Origin: a virus
Length of the DNA: 20,179 nt
Virus record (IMG/VR): IMGVR_UViG_3300049596_001001
Location: 1 to 20,179 of that record
Reading direction: 5' to 3' (one strand)
The first letter of the stretch is position 1, and each line of letters begins with the position of its first letter. The notes below the pieces were generated by a model that had not been told where the DNA came from, did not search any database, and saw only the letters and a program-made list of their open reading frames with translations. Below, one piece after another: positions 1 through 6,183 of this stretch. The position numbers and the translations under genes were made by a program.

Positions 1-285
1 GAATACCGAGCTTGGTTGCTGAAAAATGGTGTCAATCCTGACGAAAAATCCAAAAAGAAAAAAGAATTTGTTGCGTATCAAACGCCAAAACAAGTTATTC
101 GTGAGACACCTCGCTACTCAAGTCTAACTACAGCAAGCGCTAGACCAGATGCTTGTGCAAAAAAAGAATCTCCAAAATACACTGGCACAAAAATGCTCGG
201 AATCGGCCAGTTGCACAAAAGCAACGCAGTACCAGTATTCTGTGACCAAGACGCAATTGACATCGCAAAGATGCGAAGAGGATAA
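1..285 (+). CDS. Conserved phage protein of unknown function, C-terminal part
   Basis: This reading frame is open from the first base, so the gene begins outside the window; about 94 residues are visible. The visible part is lysine-rich near its start, then serine/threonine-rich, and ends in a compact conserved-looking tail (YTGTKMLGIGQLHKSN, then AVPVF and IAKMRRG). I recall very similar tails in unnamed proteins of aquatic T4-like phages, but know no function. No membrane segment or catalytic motif is seen. Its stop lies one base before the start of the serine hydroxymethyltransferase gene, and the end of this gene (GAAGAGGA) supplies that gene's ribosome-binding site, so the two are probably read as one operon. 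The TTG at 16 is not a credible start because the frame is open upstream. Confidence 0.8.
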   Translation, partial: EYRAWLLKNGVNPDEKSKKKKEFVAYQTPKQVIRETPRYSSLTTASARPDACAKKESPKYTGTKMLGIGQLHKSNAVPVFCDQDAIDIAKMRRG

Positions 286-286
286 T

Positions 287-1429
287 ATGATCGACAAAAG
301 AATTCTAAGTATACTTTCGAACGAAGGTATTCGTCAAGCTGATACCATTGAACTAATTGCAAGTGAAAACTTTGCCAGTAAAGAAGTACTGCAACTAGCT
401 GGTAGTATCCTTACTAATAAGTATGCAGAAGGTTATCCTGGTAAACGCTATTACAATGGATGCGCAAACGCAGATGACATTGAGCAATTAGCTATCGATA
501 CGTTATGCGATTTGTTTGGTTCTAAGTTTGCTAACGTTCAACCTCATTCTGGTGCTAATGCTAACCTCGCAGTATTTAAAGCATTCTTGCAACCCGGCGA
601 TACTGTGCTTGGAATGGATCTAGCAAGCGGTGGTCATTTGTCGCATGGTGCTAAAGTAAATATTTCAGGTGCATGGTTTAATTCTCATTCATACGGAGTG
701 AATGATGAAGGTTTGCTAGACTATGAAGCTATTAGAAACATGGCCGTTAATCTAAAGCCAAAGATGATTGTTGCTGGAGCAAGTGCTTATCCACGACAAA
801 TCGATTGGGTAAAATTCCGCGAAATTGCTGATGAAGTCGGTGCTCTACTACTTGTAGATATGGCACACTACTCAGGGTTGGTCGCTGGAGGGGCTTATGA
901 CAGTCCGATTGAGTACGCTGATATCGTCACATCAACTACTCACAAAACACTCCGTGGACCTCGTGGAGGCATTATTCTATGGAACAATGAAGCATATACT
1001 AAGAAAATCAATGGTGCAATCTTTCCAGGTACTCAAGGTGGTCCTTTGATGCATATTATTGCTGCAAAAGCTCAATGCTTTATTGAAGCAAGTACAGACG
1101 AATTTATGGAATACTCTCAAAACGTTGTGCGAAATGCAAAAGCAATGTGTGATGTGTTTACCAAAGAAGGTTTTAAAGTACAAACTGACGGCACCGATAG
1201 TCACATTATTTTGATGAATCTAAGTGAGAGTAAATACAGTGGTCGTGAAGCAGCAGATTTGCTCGAAGCAAACGGAATTACTGTAAACAAGAATGGTATT
1301 CCTAATGACCCCCGTAGCTTTGTAGAAACAAGTGGTATTCGTATTGGTACTGCTGCTGAAACAACACGCGGTCATGACGAACAATGGTTCCGTGAACTAG
1401 CATACACTATTACAGACATTCTAAAATAA
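287..1429 (+). CDS. glyA: Serine hydroxymethyltransferase
   Basis: PLP enzyme that interconverts serine plus tetrahydrofolate with glycine plus 5,10-methylene-tetrahydrofolate, the one-carbon donor for dTMP and for hydroxymethylated pyrimidines. The 380-residue product carries the family signatures in order: IELIASENFAS (21-31), NKYAEGYPGKRYYNGC (44-59), QPHSGANAN (85-93), the PLP-binding LLVDMAHYSGLVAGG (188-202; D191, H194), the Schiff-base lysine in STTHKTLRGPRGG (K220), FPGTQGGPLMH (246-256) and the carboxylate-binding arginine in SGIRIGTAA (R352). It is shorter than the E. coli enzyme (417), mostly by trimmed loops and tail, with no visible loss of active-site residues, so it is probably active. 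The ATG at 287 is chosen over an in-frame upstream start because GAAGAGGA sits just before it and the protein then begins like other GlyA proteins. In a phage this is an auxiliary metabolic gene, likely supplying folate one-carbon units for viral DNA synthesis (inference). Confidence 0.95.
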   Translation: MIDKRILSILSNEGIRQADTIELIASENFASKEVLQLAGSILTNKYAEGYPGKRYYNGCANADDIEQLAIDTLCDLFGSKFANVQPHSGANANLAVFKAFLQPGDTVLGMDLASGGHLSHGAKVNISGAWFNSHSYGVNDEGLLDYEAIRNMAVNLKPKMIVAGASAYPRQIDWVKFREIADEVGALLLVDMAHYSGLVAGGAYDSPIEYADIVTSTTHKTLRGPRGGIILWNNEAYTKKINGAIFPGTQGGPLMHIIAAKAQCFIEASTDEFMEYSQNVVRNAKAMCDVFTKEGFKVQTDGTDSHIILMNLSESKYSGREAADLLEANGITVNKNGIPNDPRSFVETSGIRIGTAAETTRGHDEQWFRELAYTITDILK

Positions 1430-1431
1430 CC

Positions 1432-1439
1432 TATAAATA
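1432..1439 (+). promoter_or_regulatory. T4-type late promoter TATAAATA before the nuclease gene
   Basis: Exact match to the T4 late promoter -10 box, just after the glyA stop. In T4 the transcript starts six bases after this box, which here is A1445, inside the 5' arm of the hairpin that follows. Confidence 0.75.
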
Positions 1440-1462
1440 TCTCCATATATGTGTATGGAGAT
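1439..1462 (+). promoter_or_regulatory. Hairpin sequestering the nuclease ribosome-binding site
   Basis: ATCTCCATA (1439-1447) is the perfect complement of TATGGAGAT (1454-1462), with a six-base loop TATGTG. The 3' arm contains the GGAG Shine-Dalgarno sequence (1457-1460) for the ATG at 1466, paired with CTCC at 1441-1444. mRNA reading through from glyA would fold and hide it. mRNA from the late promoter would start near 1445, just after CTCC, and could not form the stem. The same arrangement is known for T4 I-TevI. Confidence 0.75.
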
Positions 1463-1465
1463 TAT

Positions 1466-1882
1466 ATGTGGTTCTATAAAGGTGAAGTGTTTACTTCAGA
1501 AATGATTGAAGATTATGTTGGATTTGTTTATTTAATTACAGACAAATCCAACAATAAAAAATATGTTGGAAAAAAGTTACTTACATCTAAGCGCAAACTT
1601 GCACCACTAAAAGGTAAGACTAGAAAAAGAACCGTAGTAAAAGAAACTGATTGGCAAAAATATTATGGTTCTTCTGAAGAAGTTAAGTTAATGGTAGAAG
1701 AAAAAGGTGTAGATAATTTTCATAGAGAAATTTTATATCTTTGCATGTCAAAAGGACAACTTGGTTATTTAGAAGCAAAATATCAATTTGAAAACGATGT
1801 GCTATTACGAGATGATTATTACAACGGAATTATACAGTGCAAAATCCACCGAAATCATGTTCGTAGTTTGATTGCTAGTTGA
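1466..1882 (+). CDS. GIY-YIG endonuclease, homing-type
   Basis: 138-residue protein with the GIY-YIG nuclease fold: GFVYLIT (19-25) is the GIY strand and KKYVGKK (31-37) the YIG strand. These are followed by basic residues suited to the catalytic arginine, a glutamate in YLEAKYQFE (E103) and an asparagine in DYYNG (N120). The WFYKGEVFTSEMIEDYVGFV opening matches a short nuclease family that is frequent in T4-like cyanophages as I recall it, usually called Seg-like or homing endonuclease. Such enzymes cut phage DNA and spread themselves by recombination. The start at 1466 is preferred over GTG 1451 because GGAG lies five bases before it. Regulation appears late-only through the hairpin and late promoter directly upstream. 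The stop codon overlaps the -35 box of the next promoter. Confidence 0.8.
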   Translation: MWFYKGEVFTSEMIEDYVGFVYLITDKSNNKKYVGKKLLTSKRKLAPLKGKTRKRTVVKETDWQKYYGSSEEVKLMVEEKGVDNFHREILYLCMSKGQLGYLEAKYQFENDVLLRDDYYNGIIQCKIHRNHVRSLIAS

Positions 1883-1906
1883 CATTTAAAATTTATAGTG
1901 TATAAT
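1879..1906 (+). promoter_or_regulatory. Sigma-70 consensus promoter abutting a start codon
   Basis: TTGACA (1879-1884), 16-base spacer, TATAAT (1901-1906). Only five bases separate the -10 box from the ATG at 1912, so the mRNA would begin at or next to the start codon (leaderless) unless translation uses read-through mRNA. No Shine-Dalgarno sequence is present. Confidence 0.75.
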
Positions 1907-1911
1907 AAATT

Positions 1912-2553
1912 ATGATCATATTATTTAACGGTCCTCCTGGTTCTGGAAAAGATCATGCTGCAGATTATTTTAAGCAGTATGGCTTTAAGCACTTGTCATT
2001 TAAATATCAACTTTACGTAGAAACTATTAAATATTTTGGTGTTGATACGAAATGGTTCATGGATGGTTATAATGATCGTTCTCAGAAAGAAGTTAAATCT
2101 CCGCTTCTTGATAACATGTCACGTCGAGAAGCAATGATTCATGTCTCTGAAAAAATCATTAAACCTCGTTGTGGCTTAGACTATTTTGGTAAATTAGTAG
2201 CTAATGAAATTGATCTTCAAAAAGATTATTGCATTTCAGACGGTGGCTTTATTGATGAACTTATTCCTGTAGTTGAAAAAGTTGGAAACGATAATTTTAT
2301 CTTAGTTCAACTTACACGTGATGGACATGATTTTTCTTCTGATTCTCGGAGGTATTTTGATGGAAATGTAACACAAGAATTTGTGATTAATAAGAAAACT
2401 GATATAGAAAAGAAATATGTATTACCTCATAAGTTTGATGTAAAGACCTATAGGATACACAACAACGGCGATATTTCAGACTTTGAAGAAGTGCTGAAAG
2501 AAATTTGTAAAAAAGAAATAAATATTAACCTAAACTGGAAATTTTTACCATGA
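1912..2553 (+). CDS. P-loop kinase resembling T4 gp1 dNMP kinase
   Basis: 213-residue protein opening with a beta strand and a Walker A loop, MIILFNGPPGSGKD (P-loop 7-14). The layout of the rest (SFKYQLYVETIKYFGV, an SRREAMIHVSEKI helix, a long central region, VQLTRDGHDFS near 134-144, and a C-terminal segment with NNGD) resembles the T4 gene 1 family of deoxynucleoside monophosphate kinases, which phosphorylate dNMPs to dNDPs for phage DNA synthesis. Substrate specificity cannot be read from the sequence, so a broader nucleotide or nucleoside kinase-like role is possible. An in-frame stop at 1906-1908 rules out any upstream start, making ATG 1912 firm. It overlaps the next gene by four bases (ATGA), suggesting translational coupling. 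Confidence 0.65.
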   Translation: MIILFNGPPGSGKDHAADYFKQYGFKHLSFKYQLYVETIKYFGVDTKWFMDGYNDRSQKEVKSPLLDNMSRREAMIHVSEKIIKPRCGLDYFGKLVANEIDLQKDYCISDGGFIDELIPVVEKVGNDNFILVQLTRDGHDFSSDSRRYFDGNVTQEFVINKKTDIEKKYVLPHKFDVKTYRIHNNGDISDFEEVLKEICKKEININLNWKFLP

Positions 2554-2810
2554 TGAATCAACAAGAAATTAAAAATGCTTTGCACTCAAATGTTTGTACT
2601 GTTACTTTTACAAAAGTAAATGGTGAAGAGCGAGTAATGCAATGTACTCTCAAAGAAGACCTTCTCCCTGCTCAAATTGATCTAGAAGAAACTATTGAAA
2701 AGAAAACAAAAACACCTAACCCAGATGTTCTTGCGGTATATGATGTTACAGCTGAAGGCTGGCGTTCATTCCGTTGGGATTCGCTTAAAGATTTTAAAGT
2801 GGAGCAATAA
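2550..2810 (+). CDS. Small SH3-barrel-type protein, DUF2693-like
   Basis: 86-residue protein with alternating short strands (NVCTVTFTKVNGEERVMQCT, then LAVYDVTAEGWRSFRWDSLKDF) that match my recollection of the DUF2693 / WYL_2 Sm-like SH3 barrel family, widespread in T4-like phages and without an established function. The GWRSFRWDSL tail is the most diagnostic part. It may start at 2550, overlapping the stop of the kinase gene as ATGA, or at the adjacent ATG 2553. It directly abuts the glycosyltransferase gene downstream, so it is in the same operon. The small barrel could bind nucleic acid or protein (inference only). Confidence 0.65.
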   Translation: MMNQQEIKNALHSNVCTVTFTKVNGEERVMQCTLKEDLLPAQIDLEETIEKKTKTPNPDVLAVYDVTAEGWRSFRWDSLKDFKVEQ

Positions 2811-3764
2811 ATGAGTATGATTTATAAAGGTGAGGTTGTAGAAACCGAGCTATCTAAAAATTCTATGGGCGGAACAGAAATGATGCGAAAGCGCCTTCTT
2901 AGTACGGTTCAAAAAGAATTGTTAGAAGGTTATGCAATCCACTTTTCAAGACCTCGTGACATTCCTAAAGATGTAAAAAATATTATGTATTGTCATGATC
3001 TTGCAGAAGATCCAGAAAACAAGGTCTTGATGGAAGACGGTTGGAAGCAATTCGATCATTTTGTTTTTGTGTCCTCGTGGCAGCGTGATCAGTATATTCG
3101 ATTGTTTCAAATCCCGTATTCTAAATGTTCTGTTATTCCTAATGCTATTGAAAAGCGTTATGAAGCAAAAGAAAAAGATACAACAGGCACTATTCGATTT
3201 ATCTATCATACTACACCACATCGTGGTCTAGAACTTGTATTTCCTATTATAGATGCGCTGTCTCGGGAATATCCGAATATTCATCTAGATGTTTATTCGT
3301 CTTTTGCAATTTACGGTTGGGCTCAACGCGATGAACCATACGCTAAATTGTTTGAACAGATCAAAGCACATCCTAATATGACTTATCATGGTGCAGTTCC
3401 TAATGAACAAGTTCTTCAAGCATTAGATAATGCGCATATTTTCTTGTATCCAAACATTTGGAAAGAAACCTCTTGTATTGCTTTGATTGAAGCTATTCGT
3501 AGTGGATTGCTATGTATTCATCCAAACTTTGGTGCTTTACCTGAAACTGCAGCAAATGCTACAATCATGTATGATTATACAGAAGATACGGCAGATCATG
3601 CTAATCTAGCTTACGCTGTTACGAAAAGCGTCTTAGAGCATCAGAAAAACGATCCCAATTTCCTTACAAGATTCACCCGTTCAGACCGCTTTGGTTTAGT
3701 TCCTAACGACATCAACAGCTTTTCTAACTCGTGGACAAAACTATTACGCCAGAAATACCAATAA
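2811..3764 (+). CDS. GT-B fold glycosyltransferase, family 4 type
   Basis: 317-residue GT-B enzyme. The N-terminal half has the acceptor-side glycine motif NSMGGTEMM (17-25), a CHDL segment (61-64) and VFVSSWQRDQY (85-95), typical of GT4 enzymes. IPNAIEK marks the domain linker (109-115). The C-terminal donor-binding half has GTIRFIYHTTPHRGLE (126-141), a PNEQVLQALDNAHIFLYPN stretch (197-215) and the E-x7-E motif (E219 and E227 in ETSCIALIE). It should transfer a sugar from a nucleotide-sugar donor; donor and acceptor are unknown. Its position among nucleotide and replication genes, rather than with the surface-type glycosyltransferases at 9.2-12.1 kb, leaves open modification of DNA bases or of an early host target (inference). 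The MSM start directly follows the previous stop. Confidence 0.85.
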   Translation: MSMIYKGEVVETELSKNSMGGTEMMRKRLLSTVQKELLEGYAIHFSRPRDIPKDVKNIMYCHDLAEDPENKVLMEDGWKQFDHFVFVSSWQRDQYIRLFQIPYSKCSVIPNAIEKRYEAKEKDTTGTIRFIYHTTPHRGLELVFPIIDALSREYPNIHLDVYSSFAIYGWAQRDEPYAKLFEQIKAHPNMTYHGAVPNEQVLQALDNAHIFLYPNIWKETSCIALIEAIRSGLLCIHPNFGALPETAANATIMYDYTEDTADHANLAYAVTKSVLEHQKNDPNFLTRFTRSDRFGLVPNDINSFSNSWTKLLRQKYQ

Positions 3765-3767
3765 AGG

Positions 3768-3796
3768 TTGACATTTCAGTTTACATGTGTTATAAT
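3768..3796 (+). promoter_or_regulatory. Perfect sigma-70 promoter for RNase H gene
   Basis: TTGACA (3768-3773), 17-base spacer, TATAAT (3791-3796), all consensus. The expected start is near 3803, giving a leader of about 29 bases before ATG 3832. It lies four bases after the glycosyltransferase stop. Confidence 0.85.
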
Positions 3797-3809
3797 TAAC
3801 ATGTAAACT
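3778..3809. repeat. Perfect 11-bp inverted repeat around the -10 box
   Basis: AGTTTACATGT (3778-3788) and its exact complement ACATGTAAACT (3799-3809) flank the ten bases GTTATAATTA that hold the -10 box. The predicted start site lies inside the second arm, so a transcript from this promoter cannot fold it. It is therefore either a two-fold DNA operator, or a hairpin at the 3' end of read-through mRNA from upstream. Confidence 0.75.
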
Positions 3810-3831
3810 AACTTAAACATTAAAGAATATT

Positions 3832-4692
3832 ATGGCAATCCTAGTTGATTATAATCAAGTTATCCTAGCTTCACTTTTTGCAAGCATCGGTAACCACACT
3901 GATGTAGCAGCAGACGAGAACATCATTCGTCATATGTTCCTTAACTCTTTGCGTTCTAACCGCAAAAAGTTTTCTGCAGAATATGGCGAAATCGTTATTT
4001 GTGCTGACGGTAAAAATACTTGGCGCAGAGAAGCATATCCGTATTACAAAGCTAATCGCAAAAAGTCTCGCGACGAATCTGGTATGGATTGGAATGCTTT
4101 GTTTGAAATTATGAATAACATTCGTGGTGAACTGCGAGAATTCTTTCCATATAAAGTAGTTCACATTGATCATTGCGAGGCCGACGACATTATTGGTACA
4201 GTATGTAACACCTTTGGATCTGAATTGAATATTGGTGCTGAAAAGTTCCTTATTCTGTCTGGTGATAAAGACTACATCCAACTGCAAAAATACGCTAACA
4301 TTCATCAATACGATCCTATTCGTAAGCGTTGGTTGCGTACAGATCAACCTGATCAATTTTTGCAAGAACATATTATCAAAGGTGATACTGGTGACGGTGT
4401 ACCTAATATTCTCTCTGCTGATAACTGTCTTGCTGTTGGCGAGCGACAAAAAGCAATGACACAAAAGCGTCTAGATTTGTACAAGCAAGGTACGGATAAA
4501 ATGGATGAAGAAACACTGCGACGTTTCTACCGTAACAAAATGATGATTGATCTTTCGCAAATTCCACAAAAATATCAAGATCAGATTCTAGACGAATACA
4601 ACCAAGAAAAAACGGTTGGCCGTGAGCAACTTTTCAACTTCTTTATTAAAAAGAAGTTGAAACATCTTATTACTGATTTACAGGACTTTTAA
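3832..4692 (+). CDS. rnh: T4-type RNase H, 5'-3' FEN nuclease
   Basis: 286-residue member of the FEN/5'-nuclease family, close in length to T4 RNase H (305). In T4 this enzyme removes RNA primers and adjacent DNA from lagging-strand fragments. The metal-binding acidic residues are present in order: D6 (LVDYN), D59 (ICADGKNTWRR, also the basic substrate-gripping stretch), E116/D118/D119 (CEADDIIGT), D145/D147 (LSGDKDYIQLQ), D185/D188 (KGDTGDGVPN). A basic C-terminal tail (KKKLKHLI) may interact with DNA or clamp/SSB proteins. It has its own strong host-type promoter, so early expression is likely. The ribosome-binding site is weak (TTAAAGAA). A large antisense open frame over this gene has no support and is treated as a shadow. 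Confidence 0.93.
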   Translation: MAILVDYNQVILASLFASIGNHTDVAADENIIRHMFLNSLRSNRKKFSAEYGEIVICADGKNTWRREAYPYYKANRKKSRDESGMDWNALFEIMNNIRGELREFFPYKVVHIDHCEADDIIGTVCNTFGSELNIGAEKFLILSGDKDYIQLQKYANIHQYDPIRKRWLRTDQPDQFLQEHIIKGDTGDGVPNILSADNCLAVGERQKAMTQKRLDLYKQGTDKMDEETLRRFYRNKMMIDLSQIPQKYQDQILDEYNQEKTVGREQLFNFFIKKKLKHLITDLQDF

Positions 4693-4693
4693 A

Positions 4694-5119
4694 ATGGCAG
4701 TAAGAATTTCTATCACAGAAATCATTCAAAGCGCAGCTGAAAAGAAAACAACTGAAGAAAAAGTTGATTTTCTTCGTAAAAATGATAATCCAGCACTTAG
4801 AATTGTGCTAAAATATACATATGATAACGCGATTGAGTTTTTGATTCCGAACACACCTCCACCTTGGGAGAAAAACGAATACGAAGACGAAGCAAAAAGT
4901 CTTTTATTTAGAGAAGCTCGTAAATTAAGAATGTTCATTAAAAACGGCGGATATGATAGTTTAAATAAAGTCAAGCGCGAACAGCTGTTTATTAGTCTTT
5001 TAGAAGATGTTGATAATGATGACGCAGATACTCTCTGCCAAATGATTAGCAAGAAGCCTTTTAAAGGACTTACTAAAAAGACTATTGAAGAAGCATTTCC
5101 TAATCTAATTGAATCGTAA
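4694..5119 (+). CDS. Conserved T4-like phage protein, DUF6433-like
   Basis: 141-residue soluble, mostly helical protein with no catalytic motif that I can name. Recognisable stretches are EEKVDFLRKND (21-31), PNTPPPWEKNEYEDEA, LLFREARKLRMFIKNGGYD, VKREQLFISLLEDVDNDDA, and KKPFKGLTKKTIEEAFPN. This pattern, and the position directly after rnh, match my memory of the DUF6433 family of marine T4-like phages, whose function is unknown. The gap to rnh is one base, and AGGAC inside the rnh end may serve as ribosome-binding site, so it is probably co-transcribed with rnh and involved in replication or repair (inference from context). Confidence 0.75.
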   Translation: MAVRISITEIIQSAAEKKTTEEKVDFLRKNDNPALRIVLKYTYDNAIEFLIPNTPPPWEKNEYEDEAKSLLFREARKLRMFIKNGGYDSLNKVKREQLFISLLEDVDNDDADTLCQMISKKPFKGLTKKTIEEAFPNLIES

Positions 5120-5135
5120 TAAAGGCAGTACGTAA

Positions 5136-5315
5136 ATGAGTAATGGCATCAAAAAATTCCGTGAAACATGGGAAGATGATGAGTGGGGTTCTGATGATTC
5201 TCCTTCCAGAAAAAGAAAAGAAAGAACAAAAGAGCAGCGTAAAAAAGCTCGAGATCAGAAGCTTTCTGACCGTTGGTATGATGACGACATGAAAATAAAG
5301 CGAAAAAAGAAGTAA
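5136..5315 (+). CDS. Small highly charged protein, unknown
   Basis: 59 residues: an acidic/aromatic N-terminal part (FRETWEDDEWGSDD) followed by a strongly basic stretch (RKRKERTKEQRKKARDQK) and an RWYDDDMKIKRKKK tail. No membrane segment or known fold is seen; it is probably helical and nucleic-acid or protein binding (inference). An AAAGG sequence precedes the ATG by about ten bases. Same strand as and 16 bases after the DUF6433-like gene, so it ends the rnh operon. Codon use and a clean start/stop support a real gene despite its size. Confidence 0.65.
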   Translation: MSNGIKKFRETWEDDEWGSDDSPSRKRKERTKEQRKKARDQKLSDRWYDDDMKIKRKKK

Positions 5316-5352
5316 AAAGTGTATCTTTTTTGACACACTTTCGCAAAAGTAG

Positions 5353-5381
5353 TGTACATTTGTTCTGAAATGATGTATAAT
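5353..5381 (+). promoter_or_regulatory. Sigma-70-type promoter, copy 1 of a repeated promoter
   Basis: TGTACA (5353-5358), 17-base spacer, TATAAT (5376-5381). The spacer and -10 region (5360-5385) are identical over 26 bases to the promoter at 5735-5760. Drives the gene at 5411, which has a strong AAGGAG ribosome-binding site. Confidence 0.75.
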
Positions 5382-5410
5382 TAATTATATTCAGAAACAA
5401 AGGAGCTTTT

Positions 5411-5722
5411 ATGAAATACGCAAACCACTTCGGATACAGTGATGTTAACCCTTTTGAAATCGTTCGTAAAGTCTCAGACAAAACGATCGAAATTCGTGAA
5501 ATGAATGCAGTTCGTGACGAATCAGTAAAGATGGAGTTTGTTGTTGGTGGCTTCTCAGCTCACTGCACAAATCAACGTGATCAAAAGTGGGATATTTCAT
5601 CTGATGAAACTGCTCCAGTTGTTCGAATTCGATTCAGCAAAAACCGTGGATGGCAAGATAAACACGGTCGCCGATTCGATCTGGCGGAAAAACCAGTGAA
5701 ATTTTACGACTATAACTTCTAA
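5411..5722 (+). CDS. Conserved hypothetical protein, 103 residues
   Basis: Soluble protein rich in short strands: MKYANHFGYSDVNPFEIVRK, VSDKTIEIREMN, VVGGFSAHCTNQRDQKWD (51-68), VVRIRFSKNRGWQD, and a conserved-looking end VKFYDYNF. I have the impression of similar proteins in other phages and plasmids but can name no function; no catalytic motif is evident. It has its own host-type promoter and an excellent ribosome-binding site (AAAGGAG, six bases before ATG), so it is probably an early, well-expressed protein, perhaps acting on the host (inference). Confidence 0.8.
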   Translation: MKYANHFGYSDVNPFEIVRKVSDKTIEIREMNAVRDESVKMEFVVGGFSAHCTNQRDQKWDISSDETAPVVRIRFSKNRGWQDKHGRRFDLAEKPVKFYDYNF

Positions 5723-5727
5723 AACTG

Positions 5728-5756
5728 TTGACAATTGTTCTGAAATGATGTATAAT
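5728..5756 (+). promoter_or_regulatory. Perfect sigma-70 promoter, copy 2 of a repeated promoter
   Basis: TTGACA (5728-5733), 17-base spacer, TATAAT (5751-5756). Shares 26 identical bases (5735-5760) with the promoter 375 bases upstream. The predicted mRNA start is near 5763, ahead of three short genes that follow as an operon. Confidence 0.85.
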
Positions 5757-5785
5757 TAATCATAGATTGAAAAAAGGCACAAATC

Positions 5786-5953
5786 ATGAATATGTACACT
5801 AAACACATTGCAGCTCTTTTGAAAATTACCATCGAACAAGCTTTGAAAGTACAAGCTCGGATGGAAGGCAACGGAGTTGATTTTTCAGAAGTTTCTACCC
5901 GCACTTTCAACAAAGAAGCTAAAGCAGCTGCTCAAGAAATTGGAGTTAAATAA
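5786..5953 (+). CDS. Small hypothetical protein, 55 residues
   Basis: Starts at ATG 5786 after AAAAAGGCAC and encodes 55 residues: a helical N-terminus (NMYTKHIAALLKITIEQALK) and an alanine-rich C-terminal helix (FNKEAKAAAQEIGVK). It stands directly behind a perfect host-type promoter, so early expression is likely. Its stop overlaps the next start (TAATG), indicating translational coupling. No family recognised; function unknown. Confidence 0.65.
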   Translation: MNMYTKHIAALLKITIEQALKVQARMEGNGVDFSEVSTRTFNKEAKAAAQEIGVK

Positions 5954-6183
5954 TGATCACTAATCGCAACGACACAATCGAACTGATCTTGGAACATGCT
6001 ATCCAACAAGGTTCTTACTCACAATTCTACATGAATCGATTGTCAGCAATGAATGATGCTGAACTTAATATGGAACTTGAACGTATCGAAAACATCGCGG
6101 TTTATGGTGTTGCAGATTACGGATTTGTTGATGTAGGTGGAATGACTTATGACGAAGTTCGTAATCTTTCTAGAGGTGACTAA
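5953..6183 (+). CDS. Small acidic hypothetical protein, 76 residues
   Basis: Acidic, helical 76-residue protein (NDTIELILEHAIQQGSYSQF, then MNDAELNMELERIEN). The C-terminal part is GMTYDEVRNLSRGD. Coupled on both sides: its ATG overlaps the previous stop, and its stop overlaps the start of the metalloprotein gene (TAATG at 6181-6185). The three genes from 5786 to 6611 form one tight operon read from the promoter at 5728. No family recognised. Confidence 0.7.
   Translation: MITNRNDTIELILEHAIQQGSYSQFYMNRLSAMNDAELNMELERIENIAVYGVADYGFVDVGGMTYDEVRNLSRGD

Noticed and set aside
149-286. Long upstream extension of the serine hydroxymethyltransferase frame
   Set aside because: It overlaps the previous gene, lacks GlyA-like sequence, and the ATG at 287 has a strong ribosome-binding site and gives the expected family N-terminus.
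1451-1465. GTG start for the GIY-YIG gene
   Set aside because: This codon lies in the hairpin loop, and the GGAG Shine-Dalgarno sequence is located for ATG 1466. Related proteins as I recall begin with MW.
3871-4464. 197-residue open frame antisense to RNase H
   Set aside because: The plus strand carries all FEN-nuclease active-site residues. The antisense product is basic and cysteine/phenylalanine-scattered with no recognisable motif, no promoter and no ribosome-binding site, and it is expected as a codon-bias shadow.
5330-5358. Additional promoter using TTGACA at 5330
   Set aside because: The sequence 17 bases downstream (TGTACA) is a poor -10 box, and the nearby repeated promoter explains the gene better.
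5100-5481. Two minus-strand frames rich in Phe/Ser/Leu opposite the charged small protein
   Set aside because: They arise as complements of lysine/glutamate codons in the plus-strand genes and span the promoter region.
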